Origin: DATBDM01 sp034664425
GTDB taxonomy: Bacteria; Actinomycetota; Thermoleophilia; Solirubrobacterales; Solirubrobacteraceae
DNA length: 64,000 bases
Assembly (NCBI GenBank): GCA_034664425.1
Contig: JAXDHR010000127.1
Span: 20,773-84,772, forward strand
Direction of reading: 5' to 3'
The position numbers and the translations under genes are program-made. Position 1 is the stretch's first letter. Every line of letters starts with the position of its first letter. Below are positions 55,441 to 64,000 of the stretch, one piece after another. The notes below the pieces were generated by a model. The model made no database searches and had not been told where the DNA came from. It was given only the letters and a program-made list of their open reading frames with translations.

Positions 55441-57386
55441 GCGCCCCGCGGCGCGCGACGGCAGTCGAGCACGGGGATGCCGCGCATCCGCTTCCAGCCG
55501 GCGCGGGCGAGCAGCGCGTCGCTCGGGCCGAGGCCGGGCCGCAGGCACGCGTAGCGCACGAACAGCCGGTTCAGCGCCTGCAGCACGAAGCGGTCCGCGT
55601 TCGCGTGCCGCAGCGAGTTGACGCCGGTCTCGGCGAAGTTGCCGAGCGTGACGCGCGCGGTCATGTGGGCCGGCGGCCCGAACTGGTCGAGCGCCTTGGT
55701 GTAGCGGCTCAGCGGGTTGACGACCGTCACCGTGCCGGAGAGCACGAGCAGCGCCTGGCTCGTGCTCTGCGGCGCGAGCACGTGCGCGCCGGGCGGCAGG
55801 CGCCGCAGGATCGCCCGGGCGACCGCCTCGTCGCCCGCGTTGAGCTTGAGCGACGGGTGGCCCGCGAGGCGACCGAACGCCGCGCCGGACCAGATCGGCG
55901 CGCCGACGATCGCGATCAGCGCACACGCGGCGACCGCGGGCAGCGCGCGGAGCACGGCGCGCTGCGGCGACCAGCGGACGGCGACCGCCCCGAGCGCGGC
56001 CGCGACGGGGATCAGCCACAGCATCCGCCAGAGAACGCGGCCGAGCCCGGTGGCATGGAAGATCACGTCCGGCACCCCCTGCGTGTAGAGCAGCGCGAGC
56101 ACCAGCAGTGTCGCGGCGACCATCCGGGCGGCGGGCCGCCACGGGATCGCCACCGGCACCGCGAGCGCGGCGAGCAGCGCGATCGCGCCGTACCACCCCG
56201 TGCCGAGCGCGTGGTGCGCCAGGAACGCCGGCGCCAGCTGCGAGTCGGTGTACTCGTCGGGGTTGCGGCCGCCGAGCGCCAGCGTGACCACGCCGGCGCC
56301 GAGCGGGTAGGCGGCCGTCGCGGCGAGCCCGGCCAGCGCGCGCCATGGCAGGCGCCGGGCCAGCGGCGCCATGCAGGCAGCGGCCAGCACGGGAACGGTG
56401 AAGATCGCCGTCGTCGTCAGCCCGGTGGCCGCGATGCCGCCGGCGGCGAGCATCACGAGCTCCCACCGTCCACCGCGCCGCGCGTACCGCTGGAGCGCGA
56501 CGAGCAGGAGCGGGATCAGCACCGCGACGTAGACGACCTTGCCCTGCCACAGGCGGCCGATGAAGTAGCTGCCCGGAAGCCAGTGCTGGCCGCCGTCGAA
56601 GAGCAGGAAGACGAGCGCGACGCTGAGGGCGAGACCGACCCGCTCAACGCCCCAGGCCCGGAGCAGCCGCCACAGCGCGAGCACCGCGAGCGCGCTTGCG
56701 AGCGGGGTGACGCCGAGGTAGACGAACGTCGGCACCGACACCGGCAGGCCGCGCGCCGCGGTCCCGAGCAGCGCCTCGAACGAGGAGATCGGCGGGTAGA
56801 ACAGCGACGGAAGCGTCCCGTGCGTGAACAGGGTGTCGCGCACCGGGAAGACCCCGTGCGCCGCGACCCAGCCCGCGACATGGACGTACTGCGCATCGTC
56901 GGAGTCGTTGTTGACGATGAACAGCGAGAGCACCGCGAGCGCGACGGCCCAGACGAGCGCCGCGACGCCGCCGCGGTCAGTCGCGGGTCCGCGCCCGCCC
57001 GCCGGCAGCGTGACCACGAGTGCCGCCAGCGCCGCGATCAGCCACAGGACCCAGACGGGCGCCCAGACGTCGTCGGTCAGCCCGAACACGACGGCTGCGG
57101 CCGTCGCCGCCGCGAGCGCCACGCCGACGGCGATCCGCCGGCGACCTTGCGCGGCCGGCGTGGCCGGGACGTGCGGCTCGTCCTCGTCCGGCTCGCGCCG
57201 GCGATCGCGGACCACGAGCCAGGCGCAGGCGACCGCGGCGAGGACCTCGGCCGCCGCCGCCCAGACCGCATGGACGCCGGCGATCACGCAGACGTGGTAG
57301 ATCACCGTCCAGGCCGCAAAGGCCAGCACCGCCCAGTCGAGCCCGCGGTCGCAGACGACCGCGAGGCGCGCCCGACCGCGGATCAC
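55437..57386 (-). CDS. Large polytopic membrane protein of the polymer cluster
   Basis: This is a 649-residue protein with about 13-14 hydrophobic helices. After early helices comes FIVNNDSDDAQYVHVAGWVAAH, a first extracytoplasmic loop with acidic D-S-D-D residues. LFTHGTLPSLFYPPISSFEALLG and WLPGSYFIGRLWQGKVVYVA follow. A C-terminal soluble domain ends near LDCRR. This layout is that of GT-C glycosyltransferases or polymer-modifying membrane proteins, but I recognise no exact family. GTG at 57386 lies 5 bases after the stop of the flippase-like gene. It probably adds a sugar from a lipid carrier outside the membrane. Confidence 0.65.
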   Translation of the reverse strand: MIRGRARLAVVCDRGLDWAVLAFAAWTVIYHVCVIAGVHAVWAAAAEVLAAVACAWLVVRDRRREPDEDEPHVPATPAAQGRRRIAVGVALAAATAAAVVFGLTDDVWAPVWVLWLIAALAALVVTLPAGGRGPATDRGGVAALVWAVALAVLSLFIVNNDSDDAQYVHVAGWVAAHGVFPVRDTLFTHGTLPSLFYPPISSFEALLGTAARGLPVSVPTFVYLGVTPLASALAVLALWRLLRAWGVERVGLALSVALVFLLFDGGQHWLPGSYFIGRLWQGKVVYVAVLIPLLLVALQRYARRGGRWELVMLAAGGIAATGLTTTAIFTVPVLAAACMAPLARRLPWRALAGLAATAAYPLGAGVVTLALGGRNPDEYTDSQLAPAFLAHHALGTGWYGAIALLAALAVPVAIPWRPAARMVAATLLVLALLYTQGVPDVIFHATGLGRVLWRMLWLIPVAAALGAVAVRWSPQRAVLRALPAVAACALIAIVGAPIWSGAAFGRLAGHPSLKLNAGDEAVARAILRRLPPGAHVLAPQSTSQALLVLSGTVTVVNPLSRYTKALDQFGPPAHMTARVTLGNFAETGVNSLRHANADRFVLQALNRLFVRYACLRPGLGPSDALLARAGWKRMRGIPVLDCRRAPRGA

Positions 57387-57391
57387 CCGCG

Positions 57392-58402
57392 TCAGCTGAC
57401 CGGCGACTCTGGCACGGGCCGCCGGCGCCGCAGCGCCCACGGTCGCTCCTCGGACCGGCGCCAGAAGCGGCCGACCGCGCTGTAGCGGGTGAGCAGGAAC
57501 GCCAGGCCGACGACCGTGATCGGCACGAAGAGCACGAAGCGCACGAGGATCACGAAGGCGACGGCCTGGCCACCCGCGACCTGAAGCGTCTTGAGCGCGA
57601 AGATCACGGCGGCGTCGAACGTTCCCACGTAGCCCGGCGCCGCGGGAATCAGCGCGGACACGGACGCGAGCACGTTGACGAACAGGCAGTCGACCGGCGT
57701 GACGGGCAGCGAGAGGCACTGCGCCACCAGCCAGAAGATCGCGCCCTCGATCAGCCACACGACCAGCGAGAGGGCGAGCAGCGAGGCGCCCCACGGCGAC
57801 AGCAGCGGGCGCGAGGCGCGCAGGAGCGGTCGCAGCCGGTCGGCGAAGCCACGCAGCCGTCCGCGCCGGCGCGCCTGCAGGACGCCCCACGCCGCCGCGA
57901 CGAGCAGCACGAGCCCGAGGGCCGCGACGAGCGCCGGACGCTGGCCCAGCGGCGTCCCGGCGATGCCCGCCCAGGTCAGCGCGACGAAGAGGACGGCGAG
58001 CGAGACGGCGTCGAGCGCGCGTTCCGCGATCACCGAGCCCAGGACCTCGCCCTTGCCCAGGTCGGAGCGTCCGGCCAGCAGGACGGTGCGGAGGACTTCC
58101 CCGCCGCGCGCCGGCAGCACCGTGTTGCCCATGTAGCCGACGGTGGTCAGCGCGCATGCGTCGACGGCGCGATGCCCCGCGCCGAGCCGAGTCAGGATCC
58201 GGTGCCAGCGCCAGCCGCGCAGCAACGTCGCGACGCCGTAGAGCGCGACCGCCCCGAGCAGCTCGGCGATGTGCCCGGGATCGCTCGGCAGGCGCGGCGT
58301 CTCCTGGTGGCTCGCCCACACGACGACCGAGACGAGGGCGATCGCGGAGATGATCACGCTGGCCCACGTCCGCACGGCTCGCGATCGCAGCGCCCGCGTC
58401 AT
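57392..58402 (-). CDS. LPG_synthase_TM-family membrane protein (UPF0104/AglD-like)
   Basis: This 336-residue polytopic protein belongs to the lysylphosphatidylglycerol synthase transmembrane family, whose members include flippase-like proteins often beside glycosyltransferases. Visible family features are LLRGWRWHRIL, the TVGYMGNTVLPARGGEVLRTV motif and the late LIPAAPGYVGTFDAAVIFAL motif. The soluble transferase domain of MprF is absent. ATG at 58402 overlaps the stop of the DPM1-like gene. It could move a glycolipid intermediate across the membrane. Confidence 0.82.
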   Translation of the reverse strand: MTRALRSRAVRTWASVIISAIALVSVVVWASHQETPRLPSDPGHIAELLGAVALYGVATLLRGWRWHRILTRLGAGHRAVDACALTTVGYMGNTVLPARGGEVLRTVLLAGRSDLGKGEVLGSVIAERALDAVSLAVLFVALTWAGIAGTPLGQRPALVAALGLVLLVAAAWGVLQARRRGRLRGFADRLRPLLRASRPLLSPWGASLLALSLVVWLIEGAIFWLVAQCLSLPVTPVDCLFVNVLASVSALIPAAPGYVGTFDAAVIFALKTLQVAGGQAVAFVILVRFVLFVPITVVGLAFLLTRYSAVGRFWRRSEERPWALRRRRPVPESPVS

Positions 58403-59202
58403 CGAACCCGGGAGCGTCGCGAAGAGGGCGTGAGGGCCGCCCGTACCGGCTGCGGGCGGTGGTCCCGATAGCCCGGGCGGCGGTAGTCGCCGCGCGCCAG
58501 GTGGTGCTCGAGGAACACCAGCAGCACGATGTAGAGGTAGCGGGACCCCATCTCCTTGAGCCCCAGCTTGGACTCGCCGGCGGCGCGATTGGTCCAGCTG
58601 ATCGGCACGACGCCGTAGGAATGTCCGCGCGTGATCGCCTTCAGCGGCAGCTCGACCGTCAGGTTGAAGTGCTGCGAGAGCAGCGGCTGGACGTTCTCGA
58701 TCACCTCGCGCCGGTACGCCTTGAACGCGTTCGTGGTGTCGTCGTAGCCGTGCCGGAAGAGCACGCGGATGCCCAGGTTGACGAGCCGGTTGATCGCGAG
58801 CTTGAGGCGCGGGTAGTCGCGGACCATGCCGCCGGCGATGAAGCGTGAGCCGAACGCGCACTCGTAGCCCTCGTCGAGCAGCTCGAAGTAGCGCAGCGCG
58901 TCGTGCGGGTCGTCGGACCCGTCGCCCATCATGATCGCGACCGCGTCGCCGTCGAAGCGCTCGAGGCCGGCGCGCACCGCGAAGCCGAAGCCCGGCGGCA
59001 GCGGCGAGCGGATGCAGCGGATGCGGGAGTTGCGGGCGGCGAGCGCCTGGACGTGCGCCCCCGTCCCGTCGGTGGACGCATCGTCGACGACGATGATCTC
59101 GTAATCGCGCCCAGCCGCGCCGAGCGCGTCCTCGATCGCGCCGACGGTCGGGGCGATCGCCTCCGCCTCGTTGTGGGCCGGGATGACGACCGAGACCTTC
59201 AC
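58399..59202 (-). CDS. DPM1-like glycosyltransferase family 2
   Basis: This 267-residue GT2 enzyme resembles dolichyl/polyprenyl-phosphate sugar synthases. It has VSVVIPAHNEAEAI at the start, VVDDASTDGT, and the metal-binding MMGDGSDDP. FGSRFIAGG and NRAAGESKLGL, family-typical acceptor residues, come later. It lacks membrane helices of its own and ends in a basic tail. It would load a sugar onto polyprenyl phosphate for the GT-C proteins nearby. GTG at 59202 overlaps the stop of the epimerase gene before it. Confidence 0.87.
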   Translation of the reverse strand: MKVSVVIPAHNEAEAIAPTVGAIEDALGAAGRDYEIIVVDDASTDGTGAHVQALAARNSRIRCIRSPLPPGFGFAVRAGLERFDGDAVAIMMGDGSDDPHDALRYFELLDEGYECAFGSRFIAGGMVRDYPRLKLAINRLVNLGIRVLFRHGYDDTTNAFKAYRREVIENVQPLLSQHFNLTVELPLKAITRGHSYGVVPISWTNRAAGESKLGLKEMGSRYLYIVLLVFLEHHLARGDYRRPGYRDHRPQPVRAALTPSSRRSRVR

Positions 59203-60272
59203 GATGTGAGGGCCGCCCAGCGCTCGACGTGCGCGTCGTGGATCTCGCGCAGCGTCGTCTCGAGGTCGTAGCGCAGCTGCCAGCCGGGATAGTCGCGCTT
59301 GAACGCGGAGAGGTCGGAGATCCACCAGCGGTGGTCGCCCATCCGGGCCTGGTCGGACAGAGTCCAGTTCAGCGTGTGCCCGGAGATGCGCTCGCAGGCC
59401 GCGATCGCCTCGCGCATCGAGCAGTTCGACTCGCGGCCGCCGCCGAGGTTGTAGACCGCGCCGGCGCGCGGCGCGCGGTGGAAGGCCTCCATGGCACCGA
59501 CGACGTCGTTGCAGTGGATGTTGTCGCGCACCTGCTTGCCGTCGTACCCGAAGACCGTGTACGGCTCCCCGACCACCGCACAGCGCATCAGGTAGGAGAG
59601 GAAGCCGTGCAGCTTGGCGCCGGCGTGCTGGGGCCCGGTCAGGCAGCCGCCGCGGAAGCAGACCGTGGGCATGTCGAAGTAGCGACCGTACTCCTGCACC
59701 ATCAGGTCGGCCGCGGCCTTGGAGACGCCGAACAGCGAGTGCATGCTCGTGTCGATCGTCATCGTCGTGTCGATCCCCCCGGCGTAGGGATGGTCGTCGG
59801 GCAGCTCGAGCCGCTCGCCGCGGTCCTCCAGCGGCAGGCGGTTCGGCGTATCGCCGTAGACCTTGTTCGTCGAGGTGAAGATGAACGTCGCGTCCGGCTT
59901 GACCGTGCGGGTCGCCTCCAGGAGGTTCAGCGTGCCGTTCGCATTGACGGCGAAGTCGACCTGCGGATCGGACGCGGCCCAGTCGTGCGACGGCTGCGCG
60001 GCAGTGTGGATCACCGCCTCCAGGTGCTTGCCGACGCGCTGGAACAGGCGCAGGATGCCGTCGGCGTCGCGGATGTCGAGCGACTCGTGATGGAACCCCG
60101 GCAGCGTGTCGACCAGCCGCCGCGTCGTCGCGGAGGTGGACGCGTCGGGCCCGAAGAAGGCGGCGCGCATGTCGTTCTCGATCCCGACGACGTCGAAACC
60201 GAGCGCGGCGAAGCGCGCCGCGGCCTCGGATCCGATGAGCCCCCCGGACCCTGTGACGATGACCGTCGGCAT
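59199..60272 (-). CDS. NAD-dependent sugar epimerase, catalytic Tyr replaced by Phe
   Basis: This 357-residue extended SDR protein resembles CDP-tyvelose/CDP-paratose 2-epimerases. The Rossmann motif TGSGGLIGS is at residues 7-15, TSTNKVYGD at 133-141, and a QVRDNIHCNDVV segment fits the family. The usual YxxxK catalytic pair reads F181-GVS-K185, so the general tyrosine is absent. It may still bind NAD and a nucleotide sugar, or use another residue. It sits in an operon with a DPM1-like GT and follows another epimerase by 28 bases. Confidence 0.82.
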   Translation of the reverse strand: MPTVIVTGSGGLIGSEAAARFAALGFDVVGIENDMRAAFFGPDASTSATTRRLVDTLPGFHHESLDIRDADGILRLFQRVGKHLEAVIHTAAQPSHDWAASDPQVDFAVNANGTLNLLEATRTVKPDATFIFTSTNKVYGDTPNRLPLEDRGERLELPDDHPYAGGIDTTMTIDTSMHSLFGVSKAAADLMVQEYGRYFDMPTVCFRGGCLTGPQHAGAKLHGFLSYLMRCAVVGEPYTVFGYDGKQVRDNIHCNDVVGAMEAFHRAPRAGAVYNLGGGRESNCSMREAIAACERISGHTLNWTLSDQARMGDHRWWISDLSAFKRDYPGWQLRYDLETTLREIHDAHVERWAALTS

Positions 60273-60300
60273 ACGCGGGCGATTCTAGAGATGAGCACGT

Positions 60301-61371
60301 CTAGGCCAGGGCGGACACCACCAGGCTCTCATGTGCGCGCAGCCATGCCGCCGTATCGCTGAGGACGTCCTCGGCGCTGTGCCGGGGACGCCAGTCGGTC
60401 CGTGAGAACAGGCGCGCGGTGTCGGAGAGGTAGATCCGCACGTCCCCCGGGCGATCCTCCTGCGAGCCGGTGACCGGGATCGTGCGGCCCGTGAGCTCCC
60501 GGCAGAGCGCCGTCGTCTCGGTCAGCGAGAGCGACACGTCGCGGCCCCCGCCGACGTTCACCGTCGCGCCGCGCCAGCCCTCGGGGTCGGCCAGCTGACG
60601 GTCGATCAGCTCGACCAGGTCGTCCACGTGCAGCAGGTCGCGGACCTGCTTGCCCGAGCCGCCGTAGCCGATGTAGCGCAATGGGCGGCCGATCTGGTGG
60701 GCGAGCATCCAGTAGGTGAAGACGCCCTGGTCGACCTTGCCCATCTGCCAGGGCCCGGCGATCACGCCGCAGCGGTCGATCACGGTCGGCAGGCCGGCCA
60801 CCGCCGCGTACTCGGTGACGAGGTGCTCCGCCGCGAGCTTCGTCGCCCCGTAGAGCGTCCGCGGCCCATCGAGCGGGAAGTTCTCGGCGATCCCGGCCTC
60901 CGACGCGCCCGCGCCCGGCTCGGGGCACAGCTCGAAACGCGTCGGGGTCTCGCGGTACGCGAGGGCGTCCAGGGCGCCGTACGGGTAGACGCGCGAAGTG
61001 GAGATGAACACGACCTGCGCGTCGTCGCGACGGGCCAGCTCGAGGCAGTGGTAGGCCCCGAACAGGTTCGAGCGCACCAGGTAGTCGGGGGAGCCGTCGG
61101 TCCCGGCCAGCGCGCTCGGCTCGGCGGAGCACTCGACGATCGCGTCTACGCGCGCCAGCGCCAGCAGGTCGGCGTGCTCGCGGACGTCGCCGTGAACGAA
61201 GCGCACGCCCGCGTCGCGCAGCCGCGGGAGGTTGAGCTCGGCCCCCCGCCGCTTGAGGTTGTCGAGCGCGGTGATCGACCAGTCGGGATGGCGCGCGGCG
61301 AGTCCGACGCACAGGTTCGCGCCGACGAAGCCGCTGCCGCCGGTGATGAGAACGTGGGGCACGGCGGGCAT
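60301..61371 (-). CDS. NAD-dependent epimerase/dehydratase
   Basis: This is a 356-residue extended SDR protein. TGGSGFVG at residues 10-17 binds NAD, and the catalytic pair is Y174-GAT-K178 in LYGATKLAAEHL. IDRCGVIAGPWQMGKVDQGVF and KQVRDLLHVDDLVELI match the same CDP-sugar epimerase branch as its neighbour, but here the tyrosine is intact. The two paralogs side by side may act in sequence or as a heteromer to make the polymer's sugar. The ATG at 61371 is divergent from a GT-C gene. Confidence 0.83.
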   Translation of the reverse strand: MPAVPHVLITGGSGFVGANLCVGLAARHPDWSITALDNLKRRGAELNLPRLRDAGVRFVHGDVREHADLLALARVDAIVECSAEPSALAGTDGSPDYLVRSNLFGAYHCLELARRDDAQVVFISTSRVYPYGALDALAYRETPTRFELCPEPGAGASEAGIAENFPLDGPRTLYGATKLAAEHLVTEYAAVAGLPTVIDRCGVIAGPWQMGKVDQGVFTYWMLAHQIGRPLRYIGYGGSGKQVRDLLHVDDLVELIDRQLADPEGWRGATVNVGGGRDVSLSLTETTALCRELTGRTIPVTGSQEDRPGDVRIYLSDTARLFSRTDWRPRHSAEDVLSDTAAWLRAHESLVVSALA

Positions 61372-61406
61372 TGTGCCCGCATATCCCCGTCTATGCTGCG
61401 GCCCGC

Positions 61407-63014
61407 ATGTCCCCCGCCACGACGGCTTCCCAGGACGCCGCCCGGGCAGGCAGCCCGACGGCGCGCACGCCCCGCAGCCGGCTCGTGGTCTGGGGCGGCG
61501 CGCTGCTCGTGCTGCTCCTCGCCGGGCTGCTCTTCAGCCGCTTCAGCCTCGACGACTGGCTGCGCCGCGACGAGTCGATCTACGCCTACGGCGGCCAGCA
61601 GTTCGCGCACGGCGTCGCGCCGTATCTGAGCATCTTCGATCCGAAGTCGCCGCTGGCAACGATCTTCGCCGGCGCCGGCGCCGCCTGGACGCGCGCCTTC
61701 GGCGGCGACGACGTCCACGTCATGCGACTGATCTTCTTCGCGTTCTCGTGCCTGGCGGTCACCACGGTGTATGCGCTCGGCGTCGCGCTGTGGCGCTCGG
61801 CGGTCGTCGCGATCGCCGCGGCGATCACCTTCGCGTCCTTTCGCGGCTTCGCGCTCGACGCCATCGGCGGCCCGGACGCGAAGACGCCGGGGATCTTCCT
61901 CGGGGTCGCGGCGATGGCCCTGATCGCCCGCCGCCGCTGGTTCTGGGGCGCCTCCGCGGGCGCGCTCGCCGCGCTCGTCTGGCAGCCGTTCGTGATCTAC
62001 TCCGCCGCCGCAGTGCTCGGTGCGCTGCTCCTGTCACCGTCGGGGCGGCGGCGCCGGCCGACGCTGCTCGCGCTCGCCGGCTCGGCGCTCCCCGTCGTCG
62101 TCGTGGTGGCGTACTTCGCGCTCGCCGGGGCGCTCGCGCAGTTCGTGGAGGCTGCGATCCACTTCCCGCTCACCGGGATCGAGCGCGGGCACGAGACGCT
62201 CGGACAGCGGCTCGATTTCATCGCCGGCGTCGTGACGGGCTACTACGGGCGCACGCGGGTGCTCTTCTGGGGCGGCACCGCGCTGCTGCCACTCACGGTG
62301 CTGCTGCGCCTCGCGCGCGCCCGTGGCGCGCTGCGGCCCGCCATCCGCGATCCCTACGTCAGCGTCGTGTTCGCCACCTGGGTGCCGCTGATCGCCTTCT
62401 CGGCCCGCGACTTCCAGGGCTATCCCGACCTCTACCCGCTGCTCCCCTACGCCGCGATCGGCGTCGGCGAGGGGGTCCAGCTCCTGCGGTCGCTGGTCCC
62501 TGGTGCGCCCGCCCGGCGCGCGAGCGCAGCGATCATCCTGGCCGGCGTCGCGGTGCTCGCCGTCGGGACGTGGGCGTGGTACTCCGAGGGCAGCTCCCGC
62601 AACACCGAGCTGCTGCGCCAGCGGGCCACGGCCCGCGACCTGCAGCGGCTCGCCGGCCCACACGGGACGCTCTACGCGCTCGGCGATCCGACCCCGCTCG
62701 TGCTCACGCACCGGCGCAACCCCGACCGCTTCATCTACCTCGGCTCGGGCGTCGCGCTCTGGAAGGTAAAGCACACGCCTGGCGGGTTCCGGGGCTGGAC
62801 GCGCGAGATCCGCTCCGCGGATCCCGCGGTCATCACGCTCGCGGGCTGGAATCCCAACGGCCGCTGGGCGGTCGCCATGACGGGCTGGCTGCGCGCGCAC
62901 TACGCGGAGCGCCGCCTCAGACGCCAGCTGATCTTCGTGCCGCCGCGCAGCCTGCGGCGCGCCCGCGCTCTCGGCCTGCCCCTTGCGCCTGCCGGCCGCG
63001 GCGTCGGCGGCTGA
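61407..63014 (+). CDS. GT-C-type glycosyltransferase (ArnT/PMT-like membrane protein)
   Basis: This 535-residue protein has about 10-12 membrane helices. The first loop, just after helix 1, reads DDWLRRDESIYAYGGQQFA, with the D-E pair typical of the GT39/GT83 superfamily that uses polyprenyl-phosphate sugars. A second acidic region GGPDAKTPG follows. A soluble C-terminal domain (after about residue 390) has ALGDPTPLVLTHRRNPDRFIYLGSG-type sequence and a basic end. I chose ATG at 61407 because upstream codons lie in the gap to the divergent epimerase gene. Donor and acceptor are unknown. Confidence 0.78.
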   Translation: MSPATTASQDAARAGSPTARTPRSRLVVWGGALLVLLLAGLLFSRFSLDDWLRRDESIYAYGGQQFAHGVAPYLSIFDPKSPLATIFAGAGAAWTRAFGGDDVHVMRLIFFAFSCLAVTTVYALGVALWRSAVVAIAAAITFASFRGFALDAIGGPDAKTPGIFLGVAAMALIARRRWFWGASAGALAALVWQPFVIYSAAAVLGALLLSPSGRRRRPTLLALAGSALPVVVVVAYFALAGALAQFVEAAIHFPLTGIERGHETLGQRLDFIAGVVTGYYGRTRVLFWGGTALLPLTVLLRLARARGALRPAIRDPYVSVVFATWVPLIAFSARDFQGYPDLYPLLPYAAIGVGEGVQLLRSLVPGAPARRASAAIILAGVAVLAVGTWAWYSEGSSRNTELLRQRATARDLQRLAGPHGTLYALGDPTPLVLTHRRNPDRFIYLGSGVALWKVKHTPGGFRGWTREIRSADPAVITLAGWNPNGRWAVAMTGWLRAHYAERRLRRQLIFVPPRSLRRARALGLPLAPAGRGVGG

Positions 63015-63109
63015 AACCGCCGGACAGACTTCCCCGGGGTAACGGGTACCACGCCCCGTTCGTGTTCCGAGCCGTCCTGCTGGCCGCCGCGCCGAAGCAG
63101 CGCTAGCGG

Positions 63110-64000
<891 letters not shown>

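Noticed and set aside
54048..57485. A 1145-codon plus-strand open frame rich in Arg, Asp and Gly.
   Set aside because: Spans the GT4 gene in another frame and the antisense of a membrane protein; no domain, composition is that of a shadow.
63015..63109. A terminator between the convergent GT-C gene and clpX.
   Set aside because: CGGGG...CCCCG arms are 14 bases apart with no T-tract; not strong enough.

Overview
The window is 64 kb of very GC-rich, densely coded bacterial DNA. No gap between genes exceeds about 235 bases, and most neighbouring genes on one strand share ATGA or GTGA stop/start overlaps. The gene content and order (era-ybeY-phoH, murJ-lepA-hrcA-dnaJ, comEA-comEC-holA-rpsT, rne-rplU-rpmA-obgE-proBA-nadD-rsfS, valS-folC, mreBCD-PBP2-rodA) fit a high-GC actinobacterium. 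A deep-branching rod-shaped lineage such as Thermoleophilia/Solirubrobacterales is my best guess. That placement is inference from gene order and composition, not from a marker phylogeny.

Layout. 1-2396 (minus): era (cut by the window edge), ybeY, phoH and yqeY. 2497-3772: a DUF192 gene that runs far into a convergent EamA transporter gene. 3772-14345 (minus): a long run transcribed murJ, lepA, two MaoC-type dehydratase subunits, hrcA, dnaJ, two tandem prmA paralogs, threonine dehydratase, NDH-2, EamA transporter. 14400-14783: rpsT with a hairpin terminator. 14784-21824 (minus): leuS, comEA, comEC, a glyoxalase-family protein, holA. 21899-22413: a frameshifted PD-(D/E)XK nuclease gene, tRNA-Ala(GGC) and a strong terminator. 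22422-41958 (minus): a nearly unbroken 19.5-kb block from valS and folC through a 38-residue membrane peptide, a zinc-ribbon membrane protein, ndk, maf, the mreBCD/PBP2/RodA cell-elongation set, RNase E/G, L21/L27, ObgE, proline synthesis (proBA), nadD and rsfS.

42011-63014 is the accessory and most interesting part: a TetR regulator and GlpD, then a cell-surface polymer cluster. The cluster holds two CDP-glycerol-type glycerophosphotransferases fused to GT2 domains, a free-standing GT2, a PAPS-type sulfotransferase, a GT4 glycosyltransferase, three large GT-C-like or polytopic membrane proteins, a flippase-like LPG_synthase_TM protein, a DPM1-like GT2, two NAD-dependent sugar epimerases and a glycerophosphodiester phosphodiesterase. 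Read together they suggest assembly, decoration (perhaps sulfation) and turnover of a glycerol-phosphate or polyol-phosphate surface glycopolymer. The nucleotidyltransferase, the lipid-linker glycosyltransferase and the exporter such a pathway needs are not in the window. 63110-64000 is the C-terminal part of ClpX.

I saw no rRNA, CRISPR array, insertion sequence, prophage or integron. Everything outside the 42-63 kb cluster looks like vertically inherited housekeeping DNA. The oddities are the tandem prmA pair, the DUF192 gene without a stop, the broken nuclease beside the tRNA, and a shared basic C-terminal tail on two adjacent surface-polymer enzymes.
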